Positions 20,705 through 29,952 of a stretch of 64,000 nucleotides of DNA are shown here, piece after piece. Every line of letters starts with the position of its first letter. Position 1 is the stretch's first letter. The translations under genes and the position numbers were made by a program. Origin of the DNA: Anaerolineae bacterium (GTDB taxonomy: Bacteria; Chloroflexota; Anaerolineae; Aggregatilineales; Aggregatilineaceae); the NCBI GenBank assembly GCA_018432315.1, contig JAHDLB010000006.1, forward strand, positions 163,719 to 227,718, given 5' to 3'. Under the pieces are notes generated by a model. It was not told where the DNA came from. It did no database searches and saw only the letters and a program-made list of their open reading frames with translations.

Positions 20705-22980
20705 TGATGGCCCATCACCTGTTCCGACGCCTCATACTCTGCGCGGGAATCCTCGTCGTGCTGGCCGGTGCTGGCCTGCCCGCGTTCGCGCCGCCGCGCG
20801 CCGCTGCCCAGGCCGACCCGCCGCTGGTCGAGCTGAACGAGGACGTGATCAAGCAAGCCACCGTCTTCGTCATGCAGTCGTTCCTGGTGACCGGCCAGCC
20901 GATGATCTCGTGCATCGGCTCCGGCACGCTGATCAGCCGGGATGGCCTGATCCTGACCAACGCCCACAGCGCCACGCCCAGCGAGGCGTGCCCGTCGGAT
21001 GTACTCGTCATCGCGATCACGGTTCGCCTCGACGAGCCGCCCATCCCGACCTATACCGCCGAGGTCGTCGACGCCAGCCACGGCCTGGACCTGGCCGTCC
21101 TGCGCATCAACGGCTACCTCGACGGGCGCGAGATTCTGCCCGGCAGCCTCGAACTGCCGTTCGTCGAGCTGGGCGACTCGCTGAACGTCGGCCTGGACGA
21201 CACGATCACGATCGTCGGCTATCCCAACTTCGGCAACGACCCCGTGGAGGTCACGCGCGGCACGGTGAACGGCTTCACCGCCGAGGCGCGCGCGGGGGAC
21301 CGCGCCTGGATCCGCACCAGCGCCGTCATCCCCGGCACGATGAGCGGCGGCGGCGCCTACAACCGCGACGGCCAGCTCATCGGCATCCCGACGATCGCGC
21401 CCGCGCGGGCCGGTGGCGAAGCCGTGGACTGCCGCTACCTGCAAGACACCAACCTTGACGGGCGTGCCGACTCCAGCGATCACTGCGTGCCGGTTGGCGG
21501 GTTCATCAGCGCGCTGCGCCCATCGCGGCTGGCGCGCGGATTGGTGCGCGCGGCGGCGCTGGGCATTCGCCAGGGCGAGATTTCGGCCACCAACCCGGCC
21601 CCGTCACAGGACGGCGAGCCGGTATTCAGCCGGCTGTTCTTCAGCACGCGCGTCAACGAGGTCGGCCAGGCGAGCAACGTGGTTGGCAGCGTCCCGGCGG
21701 GCACGACCAGCCTGTACCTGTTCTTCGACTACAACCGGATGGAAGACGGGGCGGTGTACGAGCTTCGCGTCAGCGTGGACAACGTCCAGGACCCCACCTA
21801 CAGCCTCCCGCCCGTCACCTGGAGCGGCGGCAGGCGTGGCACGTGGTACATCGGCACCGCCGGGCTTCCCCTCCGCAACGGCCTGTACGACTTCCGGCTG
21901 TTCATCGAGGGCCGCGAAGTCGCCAGCCGCCGGATCCTGGTGGGCGGCGGCCCGGCGGATGAACCGGCGTTTACCGACATCATCTTCGGCCTGCTCGACG
22001 CCAACGGCAACCTCGTCGGGACCAGCTACGTACTGCCCGAAGGCAGCGCCATCCAGGCGCGGTTCAACTACCGCAACATGCAGCCGGGCACTCCCTGGAG
22101 CTTCGTCTGGTATTTCGAGGGCCAGGAACTGACGCGCGACACCGCCGCCTGGGACGGCGACCAGCAAGGCACGCGCCTGATCACCGCCGCGGCGGATTTC
22201 CTGGCCGGGCAGTATCGCCTGGAGCTGTACATCGATGGCGTCTTGAGCGCGACCGCCGATTTCGTGATCGCCGGTGCTGCCGAATCGGCGCGCGCCGCCG
22301 TGTTCAGCAATTTCCGGTTCGCCACCGCCCAGGCGGGCGGCGCTCCTGGCGGCACCATCCGGGCCGATTTTCCGGCGGGCATCGACCGGCTGTACGTGTT
22401 CTTCGACTGGCGGCTGCTCGCGTCCGGCACCATGTGGACCCGCCGCTGGCTGGTCGATGGCGATGTGTTGTTCGAGATCACCGAGCCGTGGAACGCTCCG
22501 CCGGACGGCGAGAATTTCTTCGCCTCGCTGGCGGGCCTCGCAGCGCTGCCCGACGCCACGTACAGCTTCGAGATCAGCATCGCCAACGTCACGCGGCAGT
22601 CCGTCAGCGCGCGGGTGGGCCTCGGCCAGCTCCCGGTCGGCACATTTGCCAGCGCGGCAGGCATCCAGATGACGGGCCGCATCATCGACGCTGAAACGCA
22701 GGAAGGTATTCCCGGCGCCATGTTTATTGTCCTCAACCCGGAATACAGCGTCGAAGACTTCCTGTGGGATCAATCCCAGGTGCTGGGCGTGTCAATGGCC
22801 GACAGTGAGGGACGCTTCCAGATCCCGGTGCTGCTCCCACGCGGCACAGAAGACGATCCGCTGCTGTACAGCGTGCTCGTCCAGGCCGAAGGCTACCTGC
22901 CCCTCAGCGCGGACGGAATCGCCGTCACCGAAGAGACACAGAGTCCGGTCGAGATCAACGCCGCGCTGAGCCGGAACTGA
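20704..22980 (+). CDS. Secreted trypsin-like (HtrA-type) serine protease with beta-sandwich repeats
   Basis: 758 residues with an N-terminal signal peptide (cleavage likely near AAAQA). A chymotrypsin-fold domain at about 40-270 has His in LTNAHSA, Asp in ASHGLDLAVLRI and Ser in GTMSGGGAYNRDG. No PDZ follows. Instead there are three similar exterior modules of about 120 residues, each with a phrase of the type LYLFFDYNRMEDGAVY or LYVFFDWRLLASGTMW, and a C-terminal carboxypeptidase-regulatory-like domain. The TGATG overlap with the previous gene indicates coupling. Its target is unknown. Confidence 0.8.
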   Translation: MMAHHLFRRLILCAGILVVLAGAGLPAFAPPRAAAQADPPLVELNEDVIKQATVFVMQSFLVTGQPMISCIGSGTLISRDGLILTNAHSATPSEACPSDVLVIAITVRLDEPPIPTYTAEVVDASHGLDLAVLRINGYLDGREILPGSLELPFVELGDSLNVGLDDTITIVGYPNFGNDPVEVTRGTVNGFTAEARAGDRAWIRTSAVIPGTMSGGGAYNRDGQLIGIPTIAPARAGGEAVDCRYLQDTNLDGRADSSDHCVPVGGFISALRPSRLARGLVRAAALGIRQGEISATNPAPSQDGEPVFSRLFFSTRVNEVGQASNVVGSVPAGTTSLYLFFDYNRMEDGAVYELRVSVDNVQDPTYSLPPVTWSGGRRGTWYIGTAGLPLRNGLYDFRLFIEGREVASRRILVGGGPADEPAFTDIIFGLLDANGNLVGTSYVLPEGSAIQARFNYRNMQPGTPWSFVWYFEGQELTRDTAAWDGDQQGTRLITAAADFLAGQYRLELYIDGVLSATADFVIAGAAESARAAVFSNFRFATAQAGGAPGGTIRADFPAGIDRLYVFFDWRLLASGTMWTRRWLVDGDVLFEITEPWNAPPDGENFFASLAGLAALPDATYSFEISIANVTRQSVSARVGLGQLPVGTFASAAGIQMTGRIIDAETQEGIPGAMFIVLNPEYSVEDFLWDQSQVLGVSMADSEGRFQIPVLLPRGTEDDPLLYSVLVQAEGYLPLSADGIAVTEETQSPVEINAALSRN

Positions 22981-23014
22981 GCGCAAACGCGCTCGTAGAA
23001 ACGAGTTGTGACCC

Positions 23015-25903
23015 GTGAACATCCTGGCCGGTCTGCTGCGTCCCTTCCTGCTGCTGATCCTGATCGGCGGGCTGCTGCTGCTCCCCATTGTCGCGCCGGC
23101 CACCGCCAACGACGACGCGCGTTCGCCCGACTGGATCGAGCAGGAAATCGAGCGGCTCAAGGAATCGCTGACCGCCGAGGAACGCGTCGGCCAGTTGATG
23201 ATCGTCACGTTCGAGGGCACCTACCTCGACTCGCAAACGTCCATCAACCGGCTGATCGACCGGTACAACATCGGCGGCGTGGTGCTGCTGGCCGCCAACG
23301 ACAACATCAACGGCCAGGTGAACACCCCGCGCCTGGTCCAGGCGCTCAACGCCGATCTCCAGCAGCTCGCCGCTCAGGCCGCCCGGCGCACCGAGGACCG
23401 GGACACGCCGCGCGAGTACATCCCCCTGTTCATCGCCACGACTCACGCCGGTGAGAGCCGCCCCGGCACCCAGATCGCCCTGGGAACGACGCCCCTGCCC
23501 AGCAGCATGGCCCTGGGCGCGACATGGAATCCTGACTCCGTGCAGAAAGTGGGCCAGATCGCCGGGTCCGAGTTGAGCGCGATGGGCGTCAACATGCTGT
23601 TGGGTCCTGCCCTGGACGTATACCAGCGCCTGCCCAACGAGCGCACGTTCGATCTGGGCGTGAATTCGTTCGGCGGCGAGCCGTACTGGGTTGGCGAGAT
23701 GGGACAGGCCTACGTGACCGGGGTTCACCAGGGCAGCGACGGGCGCATCGCCGTGATCGCTCAGAATTTCCCCGGCCTGGGGCTGGCGGACACCCAGCCC
23801 GACCAGGAGATACCGGTCCTGCCGCGCGCGGTGGATGAGCTGCGCAAGTTCGACCTGGTCCCCTTCCACGCCGTCACCGGCGGCGCGGACGATCCGCTCG
23901 CGCGCGCCGACGGCATCCAGTGCGCCAACATTCGCTACCAGGGCGAGAATATCCGCTCGATCACGCGCCCGATCTGCATCGACGAACAGGCCGCCGACCA
24001 GCTTTTCCAGCTCGATCTCTTTCGCTCGTGGCGCGCAACGGGCCTGGTCGTGAGCAGCCCGCTCGGCACGCGGGCGATCCGGCGCTACTACAACGCCACG
24101 CCGTTCCCGCACCGGCAGGTCGCGCGCGAGGCATTCCTGGCCGGCAACGACCTGCTGTACCTGACCGACTTCGGCCCTACGCCGGGCCAGGACCAGCACG
24201 AGAATGTCGTCGACGTGATCGAGTTCTTCGCCGAGCAGTACGAAGACGATCCCGTCTTCCGCGCCCAGGTCGACCGCTCGCTGGAGCGCATCTTGCGCCT
24301 GAAGCTGTCGTTGTACGGCGGCGACCTGTCCCTGCAAAACGTCCAGACACCGCCCACCAATATCAACACCGTGGGCCAGTCCACCGCGCAGTTGTACTCG
24401 ATCGCCCAGCAGGGCATCACGCTGGTCGCGCCGCGCCGCCAGAGCCTGCCCGCCCCGCCCACGCGCGGCGACACGATCGTGATCTTCACCGACGTTCGAC
24501 TCGAACAGCAGTGTTCCTACTGCGCCGCCTACCCGATCATCTCGGTCAACGCGCTGGAAGTCGCCATCGAGCGCATGTACGGTCCCTTCGCCGGGGCGCA
24601 GATCCGCCCGGAGCAGGTCGTGAGTTTCTCGTTCGACCAGCTCCAAAATTATCTGCACGGCACCTTCGAGGGCTATTCGTCCGAGGATTACCAGTTCAAG
24701 ACCAACCAGCGCATCGCCGAAGTTCTGCGCGACGTCGATTGGATCGTCTTCGTCATGCTCGATGTCTCGTCCGGCGTGGAATCGTCGACGATCCTGCGCG
24801 AGCTGCTCGAAACCGAGGCGGCCTTCGTCGAGCGCGCCCAACTGGTCGTCATGGCGCTGGCCGCGCCGGTCTACCTGTCCGCCACCGAGATCAGCAAATT
24901 CACCGCCTACTACGCGCTCTACAGCCACACGCCGCCGTACATCGACGCGGCAGCCCGCGCCCTCTTTCAGGAAACCAGCCTGCCGGGCGCGCTGCCGATC
25001 AGCCTGCCCGCGGTCGGCTACGATATCCTGGAGATGACCGCCCCCGACCCGCTGCAGACGATCCAGCTCGAGCTCGACTCGCTGAACGGCGAGCCGCCGC
25101 TGCAGTCGATCACCACGCCCGACATCCTCACCGTCGACGTCGGCGACCGCCTGGTCCTCAGGACGTCACCCATCCTCGATCGTAACGGCAACCGCGTCCC
25201 GAACGGCACGCCGGTCGAGTTCGCCGTGATGTTCCTGTCCGAGAATCTCCAGACGCGCCAGACCGGGGCCGCCACCGGCGGCGTGGCGTACACCAGCCTC
25301 CAGCCCAACCGCCCTGGCCGCATTCAGATCACGGCGTCCAGCGTCAACGCGGCCCGTTCGGCCACCTTCCAGATCGTCGTGGTCGATGCCGCCCAGATCG
25401 CGCAGGTGACCACCCCGGCGCCAACCGCGCGCACACCCTCCGGCGGGGCGCAGCCCTTCGAGACCGCGACGGCCACACCCGGCAGCACGTCGCCCGCCGA
25501 GGTCGCGCAGGTCCCGCCCGCCAGCGCTGGCGGGCGTCCCGGCGATCCCGCGTCCACTCCGGGCAGCGCGAGCGCGGGGGGGACTGTGGCGGAAGAGGTG
25601 GACGGCGACCGGCTGAGCACGATGGATTTCGTCGTGTCGCTGTTTGGGCTCAGCCTGATGGCGGCGCTCGCGTTCTCGGTGGGCCTGTCCGTGACGATGT
25701 CGGTCAACGGGGGGATTCGCGTGGTGCTGGGCAGCGTCGTAGCGGGCCTCATCGGGTACATCTACTACGGCCTCGGCGGGCCGGGCGCCTCACAGATCGC
25801 GGACCGGCTCGGCTCGTATGCCCCGCTGATCACGTCAGCCGGATCGGGGCTGGTGGGGCTGATCTATACGTGGATCACCCTGCGCTTCGACCGTTGGCGT
25901 TAG
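23015..25903 (+). CDS. Glycoside hydrolase family 3-like protein, probably catalytically inactive, membrane-anchored
   Basis: 962 residues. Signal/anchor helix at 8-28, then a GH3 (NagZ-like) barrel at about 45-430: [27 protein letters not shown] and [11 protein letters not shown] align well. The catalytic His loop, normally KHFPGHGD, reads [10 protein letters not shown] (250-259), and the nucleophile strand, normally VxSDDLGM, reads VVSSPLGT (345-352). Both catalytic positions are therefore lost. A second alpha/beta domain, an Ig-like domain, a Pro/Thr/Ala-rich linker (about 795-865) and three C-terminal membrane helices follow. It begins 34 nt after the HtrA-like gene and meets the kinase gene tail to tail (stop codons overlap). 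Confidence 0.8.
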   Translation: MNILAGLLRPFLLLILIGGLLLLPIVAPATANDDARSPDWIEQEIERLKESLTAEERVGQLMIVTFEGTYLDSQTSINRLIDRYNIGGVVLLAANDNINGQVNTPRLVQALNADLQQLAAQAARRTEDRDTPREYIPLFIATTHAGESRPGTQIALGTTPLPSSMALGATWNPDSVQKVGQIAGSELSAMGVNMLLGPALDVYQRLPNERTFDLGVNSFGGEPYWVGEMGQAYVTGVHQGSDGRIAVIAQNFPGLGLADTQPDQEIPVLPRAVDELRKFDLVPFHAVTGGADDPLARADGIQCANIRYQGENIRSITRPICIDEQAADQLFQLDLFRSWRATGLVVSSPLGTRAIRRYYNATPFPHRQVAREAFLAGNDLLYLTDFGPTPGQDQHENVVDVIEFFAEQYEDDPVFRAQVDRSLERILRLKLSLYGGDLSLQNVQTPPTNINTVGQSTAQLYSIAQQGITLVAPRRQSLPAPPTRGDTIVIFTDVRLEQQCSYCAAYPIISVNALEVAIERMYGPFAGAQIRPEQVVSFSFDQLQNYLHGTFEGYSSEDYQFKTNQRIAEVLRDVDWIVFVMLDVSSGVESSTILRELLETEAAFVERAQLVVMALAAPVYLSATEISKFTAYYALYSHTPPYIDAAARALFQETSLPGALPISLPAVGYDILEMTAPDPLQTIQLELDSLNGEPPLQSITTPDILTVDVGDRLVLRTSPILDRNGNRVPNGTPVEFAVMFLSENLQTRQTGAATGGVAYTSLQPNRPGRIQITASSVNAARSATFQIVVVDAAQIAQVTTPAPTARTPSGGAQPFETATATPGSTSPAEVAQVPPASAGGRPGDPASTPGSASAGGTVAEEVDGDRLSTMDFVVSLFGLSLMAALAFSVGLSVTMSVNGGIRVVLGSVVAGLIGYIYYGLGGPGASQIADRLGSYAPLITSAGSGLVGLIYTWITLRFDRWR

Positions 25904-26922
25904 GGCACCGCGGGCGAGACAACCGTCACGATCAGCGCCACAACCATCAGGGCGGCAGCCAGAATCGCCAGCGCCACGTTTCCCTGGACCAATGCGGAAT
26001 CGCGCGCCTCGTGCAAGGGGCGCAGCTCCGCCCGGCGCCCGCTGGCGACCAGCCGCCTGGGGGGCAGCGTGCCCTTGCCGAACAGCGCATCGGTGAACGC
26101 GACCACGTTCGGCGGGCGGTCGTCCGGGTGCATCGACATGGCCCACAGCACAGCCCGCGCCGTCCGGTCGCTGATCGCGGGGTTGATATCGCGCGGATCG
26201 CGCAGCGAGCGCGGCGACAGGAAGCGCTGCCGGGCTTCGGCGGGCGGCGTGCTGGTCAACAGGTGGTACAGCGTCGCCCCCAGCGCGTAGAGATCGGTGC
26301 GCACGTCGGTATGTCCCAGGTCGCCGCCGTACTGCTCCAGCGGCGTGTACAGCGCCGTCCCGCGCCCCTGCACCACCGTGATCGTGCGGTTGTCGTCGGT
26401 CGAGAGCAGCTTGACGAGGCCGAAATCGACGAGCTTGATCAGCCCGTCCGGCGTCAGCTTGATGTTGGCGGGCTTGATGTCCCGGTGCAGCACGGGCGGA
26501 TTCTGAGCGTGAAGGTAGCGCAGCGCAGCGGTGAGCTGCCTGGCCCATTCCAGCGCCTGCGATTCGCTGATGAATTCGCCGCGGCGCAGCGCCTGGTCGA
26601 TGGCTTGCCTCAAATCGAAACCTGGCACAAAATCCATCACCAGGAAATCGCGATCGTTCTCGCTGAAAAAATCGGAGACTTTCGGCAAGTTCGGGTGATC
26701 GAGCCGGGCCAGGATGCTGGCTTCGCGCTGGAACTGGCGGCGGTCCTGTTCCCGCCCTTCGTCGTTTCCGCCGGGATCGGGCTGGATCTCCTTGACCGCG
26801 GTGAAGCGGCCCTCAAGCCGCAGGTCGGCTGCTTTGTAGATGCAGCCCATCCCACCCTGTCCGATCACCTCGACGATCTCGTAGCGGCGGCGGAGCACGT
26901 CGCCGGGCTTGAGGTGATCCAT
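25900..26922 (-). CDS. Membrane-tethered Ser/Thr protein kinase (PknB-like catalytic domain)
   Basis: 340 residues from ATG 26922; an earlier in-frame start at 27003 would run through the shared intergenic region. Complete Hanks-type kinase: [11 protein letters not shown] (Gly loop), AVKEI (Lys), [11 protein letters not shown] (catalytic loop), DFGLVK (Mg loop) and an activation segment up to [13 protein letters not shown] juxtamembrane linker and one helix (about 316-337) end almost at the C-terminus, so there is no sensor domain outside. It is divergent from an FHA-winged-helix gene, with 92 bp between the starts, which suggests phospho-signalling from the kinase to that regulator. Confidence 0.93.
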   Translation of the reverse strand: MDHLKPGDVLRRRYEIVEVIGQGGMGCIYKAADLRLEGRFTAVKEIQPDPGGNDEGREQDRRQFQREASILARLDHPNLPKVSDFFSENDRDFLVMDFVPGFDLRQAIDQALRRGEFISESQALEWARQLTAALRYLHAQNPPVLHRDIKPANIKLTPDGLIKLVDFGLVKLLSTDDNRTITVVQGRGTALYTPLEQYGGDLGHTDVRTDLYALGATLYHLLTSTPPAEARQRFLSPRSLRDPRDINPAISDRTARAVLWAMSMHPDDRPPNVVAFTDALFGKGTLPPRRLVASGRRAELRPLHEARDSALVQGNVALAILAAALMVVALIVTVVSPAVP

Positions 26923-26947
26923 AACTAACGCTATACTCCTATTCAAA

Positions 26948-26981
26948 CTATGTTGTCGCCAGCGCAGCATGTTCAACATAG
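26948..26981. promoter_or_regulatory. Inverted repeats in the kinase/FHA divergent intergenic region
   Basis: CTATGTTG (26948-26955) and its exact complement CAACATAG (26974-26981) frame an 18-bp centre. The right arm is itself part of a perfect short palindrome, ATGTT-C-AACAT (26969-26979). Three copies of the ATGTT half-site between two divergent starts look like an operator for a dimeric winged-helix protein, possibly the product of the adjacent gene. Confidence 0.5.
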
Positions 26982-27014
26982 CCCGGCGCTCACCAAATGT
27001 CAAGGAAAAGAGCC

Positions 27015-27677
27015 ATGTCAGATGCAGTAGATAAGCCAGTACTCATCATTCATGAGGGTGAAAAGGCAGGCCAACGCTGGACCATCCGCGAAAACGAGCT
27101 GGTCATCGGTCGTGGCGGCGAGTGCGATCTGGTCCTGCCCGAGCGCCAGGTCTCGCGCGAACACATCCGCATCTTTCGCGCAGACGACGGCTACTACCTG
27201 GAAGACCTGGACAGCAAAAACGGCACGTGGGTCAACGGCAAGCAGGTCAAGGCGACGACCGTCCCCCTGCGCGATGGGGACGAGATTCAGATCGCCCTGG
27301 CGGTGAAGATCACCTTTGTCGGCTCCGAGGCCACCGCGCCCCTGCTCGTCGACGAGCTGCCGGGCACGCTCGGCCTGCTCCAGCTCAACCGGGACTCGCG
27401 GCGCGTGTTCATCGGCGGCGTGGAGGTCGATCCCCCGCTCAGCCTGCCCCAGTACCGCCTGCTGGAACTGCTCTACGATGGCGCGGGCGCGGTTCGCACA
27501 CGGGACGAGGTGATCGAGTCCGTGTGGCCGGACGCCATCGGCGAGGGCGTGAGCGAGCAGGCTATCGATGCCCTGGTGCGCCGCCTGCGCGACCGCCTGG
27601 CCGAAGTCGATCCGCGCCACCAGTATATCGTCACGGTGCGCGGGCACGGCTTCCGCCTCGACAACCCGACTGAGTAG
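27015..27677 (+). CDS. FHA domain fused to an OmpR-type winged-helix DNA-binding domain
   Basis: 220 residues from ATG 27015, AAGGA 8 nt upstream. Residues about 10-100 form an FHA phosphothreonine-binding domain with every hallmark: [18 protein letters not shown] and [10 protein letters not shown]. Residues about 125-218 are a trans_reg_C winged helix: [20 protein letters not shown], then [16 protein letters not shown] recognition helix and the RGHGFRL wing. There is no receiver domain. The fusion predicts a transcription factor that binds a phosphothreonine partner, and the divergent Ser/Thr kinase is the obvious candidate source. Confidence 0.92.
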   Translation: MSDAVDKPVLIIHEGEKAGQRWTIRENELVIGRGGECDLVLPERQVSREHIRIFRADDGYYLEDLDSKNGTWVNGKQVKATTVPLRDGDEIQIALAVKITFVGSEATAPLLVDELPGTLGLLQLNRDSRRVFIGGVEVDPPLSLPQYRLLELLYDGAGAVRTRDEVIESVWPDAIGEGVSEQAIDALVRRLRDRLAEVDPRHQYIVTVRGHGFRLDNPTE

Positions 27678-27700
27678 GCTCCCCACGCGACACGACTCAA

Positions 27701-27730
27701 ACGGGCGGAGTGCACCTGACCTCCGCCCGT
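27701..27730. terminator. Hairpin between convergent FHA-regulator and amidohydrolase genes
   Basis: Perfect 10-bp stem ACGGGCGGAG / CTCCGCCCGT with a 10-nt loop, 24 bp after the FHA gene stop and 27 bp from the amidohydrolase stop. No U-tract on either side; it may serve both strands. Confidence 0.5.
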
Positions 27731-27756
27731 GATTTGTGTCCCGCGTCGTCGCGCTC

Positions 27757-29742
27757 CTACTCCGACTCCTGGCACAGCTCCACGTATTCCGTGCGAACAC
27801 GCGTATCCGGCTTCAGTACCAGCACGTCGTTCAGAATCTCGGTCGTCAGCGCGGCCTTGTATTCGGCATCGTGCAGGGACCACGTGCGCGACTTAATCTC
27901 GATGTAGCGCTCCTTCACGTCGGGCACCATGATCTGGTCCACATTCACGTAGAACAACACGCCCTTGTACAGAATATGCCACCGCAGCCGGTCTTTGTGG
28001 ATCTCGCATTCCTGGCTGGCCTGGAAGTATTCGCGGTAGAACCGCAGCGGGCGATCCGCCGGGGCGATGAACCGCGAATGCGACAGCAGCACGGCGTCGT
28101 CGAACTCGCCCGCCTTGTCCGGGATCGTGTACGTGAGCCGCGTGCGCACGCTCACCATCTGCCCGCTCGCGTCGATGAAGTCGTCCTCCCGGTAACGCAC
28201 CCGCCCCTGGTCCGGGTCCTCGAACAGGAAATAGGTGTCGTACTGGCGATAGTGGTTGTGCTTGACCATCTCCACGACAGGGCTTTGCAGAAGCTGCTCG
28301 ATCAGCGTTTCGTCGTCCAGGCGCGCCTTGACCTGAATCTCGAAGCTCTCTTCCTGGTGCAGACCGCCAATCGCCACCAGCTTGTTGAGCACGTTCCCCT
28401 CGCGCGCGATCAGGAAGCGGTCGATCTGCCGGGCATAGTCCGCGGCCTGCTCGCGGATGGCAGCCTCGTCCAGCGTGAGCAACGTCCTGGCGCGCATCAG
28501 CCACTGCCCGTTGACCATCACGTGCTGCACGTCCGCGGCCTGAGTCGCGTAGACGACCTGCGAATACACGCTGTTCGGATCGCGCTCGAAATGCGGCGCG
28601 TTGTGCAGCGGGCTGCGGTCCACGACGATCAAATCGGCCCGCTTGCCAACTTCGAGGCTGCCGGTCAGGCTCCCCAGGTGCAGCGCCTCGGCGCCCCACC
28701 GCGTCGCCATTGCCAGCGCCTCGCGCGCCGGGAGCGCCGTTGGATCGAACGTCGCGCCTTTCACCAGCAGCGCCGCCAGCCGCATCTCCTCGAACATGTC
28801 CAGGTCGTTGTTACTCGCCGCGCCGTCGGTGCCCACGCTCAGACGCACGCCGCGCTCCAACATCTCCTTGATGGGCGCGATGCCGCTCGCCAGCTTGAGA
28901 TTGCTCGTCGGGTTGTGCGCCACGGCGACGCCGTGCTTGTGCAGCAGCCGGATGTCCTCCGTATCCACGTGGACGCAGTGCGCCGCGATCGTCTTCGCGC
29001 GGAACACGCCCAAATCCGCCACCCGGTTGACGACCTTCTTCTCGAACTCATTCCAGCTATCGTCCGCTTCCTGCCGCGTCTCCAGGATGTGAGTCTGGAG
29101 CGGGACGTCGAACTCCAGCGCCAGGTTGGTGCACGCCTGCAGGATGTCGTCGGTGCACGTGTACGGGGCGTGCGGCGCCACCGATGGCACGATCAGCGGG
29201 TGCCCCAGCCAGTCCTGGATGAACTGGCGCGTGTAGGCGAGGCTCTGCTCGTAGCTGTCGGCGTCGGGCGCGGGGAACTTCATGATCGACTCGCCGCACA
29301 CCGCGCGCAGCCCTGCCTGGGCGGTGGCCTCGGCAATATCCGCTTCGAAGTAGTACATGTCTGCGAACAACGTCGTGCCGCCGCGAATCATCTCCGCGCA
29401 CGACAACTGTGTACCTAACCGGCAGAAGTCCGGGTTGACGAACTCGCGCTCGGTCGGCATCATGTACCCCATCAGCCACACGTCCAGCCGCAGATCGTCG
29501 GCCATCGCCCGCAGCAGGGTCATGGGCATGTGTGTGTGCGCGTTGACCAGTCCCGGCATGATGATCTGCCCGGAGCAGTCGACGACCTCCCCGGCGGTGT
29601 ATTCCGCGAGCAGCGCGTCGGTTGGACCAATCGCCACCAGGCTGTCACCGCGAATCGCCACCGCGCCATCGGGAAACTGGTCGAATGCGTCGTTCATGGT
29701 GAGGAGCGTGCCCCGCACCAGCAAAGTATCCACCTGTTGCAT
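27757..29742 (-). CDS. Amidohydrolase (MtaD/TrzN/SsnA type) fused to a C-terminal CYTH-like domain
   Basis: 661 residues, ATG 29742, GGAGG 10 nt upstream. Residues 1-440 are a cytosine-deaminase-like metal-dependent hydrolase: GLVNAHTHMPM (HxH), LQTHILET (His), AAHCVHVD (His) and VGTDGAASNN (Asp). They are closest in style to S-adenosylhomocysteine/methylthioadenosine deaminases. Residues about 470-655 look like a CYTH (class IV cyclase/triphosphatase) domain: an N-terminal FEIQVKARL variant of the ExExK signature, alternating basic strands (GRVRYREDD, VRTRLTYT) and a late YIEIKSRTWS strand. A natural fusion of these two enzyme families is unusual. The substrate of either half is not known. 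Confidence 0.8.
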   Translation of the reverse strand: MQQVDTLLVRGTLLTMNDAFDQFPDGAVAIRGDSLVAIGPTDALLAEYTAGEVVDCSGQIIMPGLVNAHTHMPMTLLRAMADDLRLDVWLMGYMMPTEREFVNPDFCRLGTQLSCAEMIRGGTTLFADMYYFEADIAEATAQAGLRAVCGESIMKFPAPDADSYEQSLAYTRQFIQDWLGHPLIVPSVAPHAPYTCTDDILQACTNLALEFDVPLQTHILETRQEADDSWNEFEKKVVNRVADLGVFRAKTIAAHCVHVDTEDIRLLHKHGVAVAHNPTSNLKLASGIAPIKEMLERGVRLSVGTDGAASNNDLDMFEEMRLAALLVKGATFDPTALPAREALAMATRWGAEALHLGSLTGSLEVGKRADLIVVDRSPLHNAPHFERDPNSVYSQVVYATQAADVQHVMVNGQWLMRARTLLTLDEAAIREQAADYARQIDRFLIAREGNVLNKLVAIGGLHQEESFEIQVKARLDDETLIEQLLQSPVVEMVKHNHYRQYDTYFLFEDPDQGRVRYREDDFIDASGQMVSVRTRLTYTIPDKAGEFDDAVLLSHSRFIAPADRPLRFYREYFQASQECEIHKDRLRWHILYKGVLFYVNVDQIMVPDVKERYIEIKSRTWSLHDAEYKAALTTEILNDVLVLKPDTRVRTEYVELCQESE

Positions 29743-29774
29743 AAGTCTTTTTCCTCCCAGGTAAAATTCCGCGT

Positions 29775-29780
29775 ATTATA
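29775..29780 (-). promoter_or_regulatory. -10 element for the amidohydrolase-CYTH gene
   Basis: Perfect TATAAT on the minus strand, 32 bp before the ATG at 29742. The -35 region is weak. Confidence 0.45.
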
Positions 29781-29952
29781 GCGCATTCTTCCCCGCGCGA
29801 TAGCCGCACCCCGATCGAGACTCGGCGGGCGCCGCACTGCGCTCCGCGCCATTGAAAGTACGCGAGGGCTGGCGAGAACCCCAACTGTGCGTAAAATCAT
29901 ACACGGACATATCCGTGCGCTTTACCCCAGCCACCAGCGAGGCGAGCTTGCC

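Noticed and set aside
22955..24928. 657-codon minus-strand frame opposite the GH3-like gene
   Set aside because: Mirror of a recognisable protein; composition typical of a GC-driven antisense frame.
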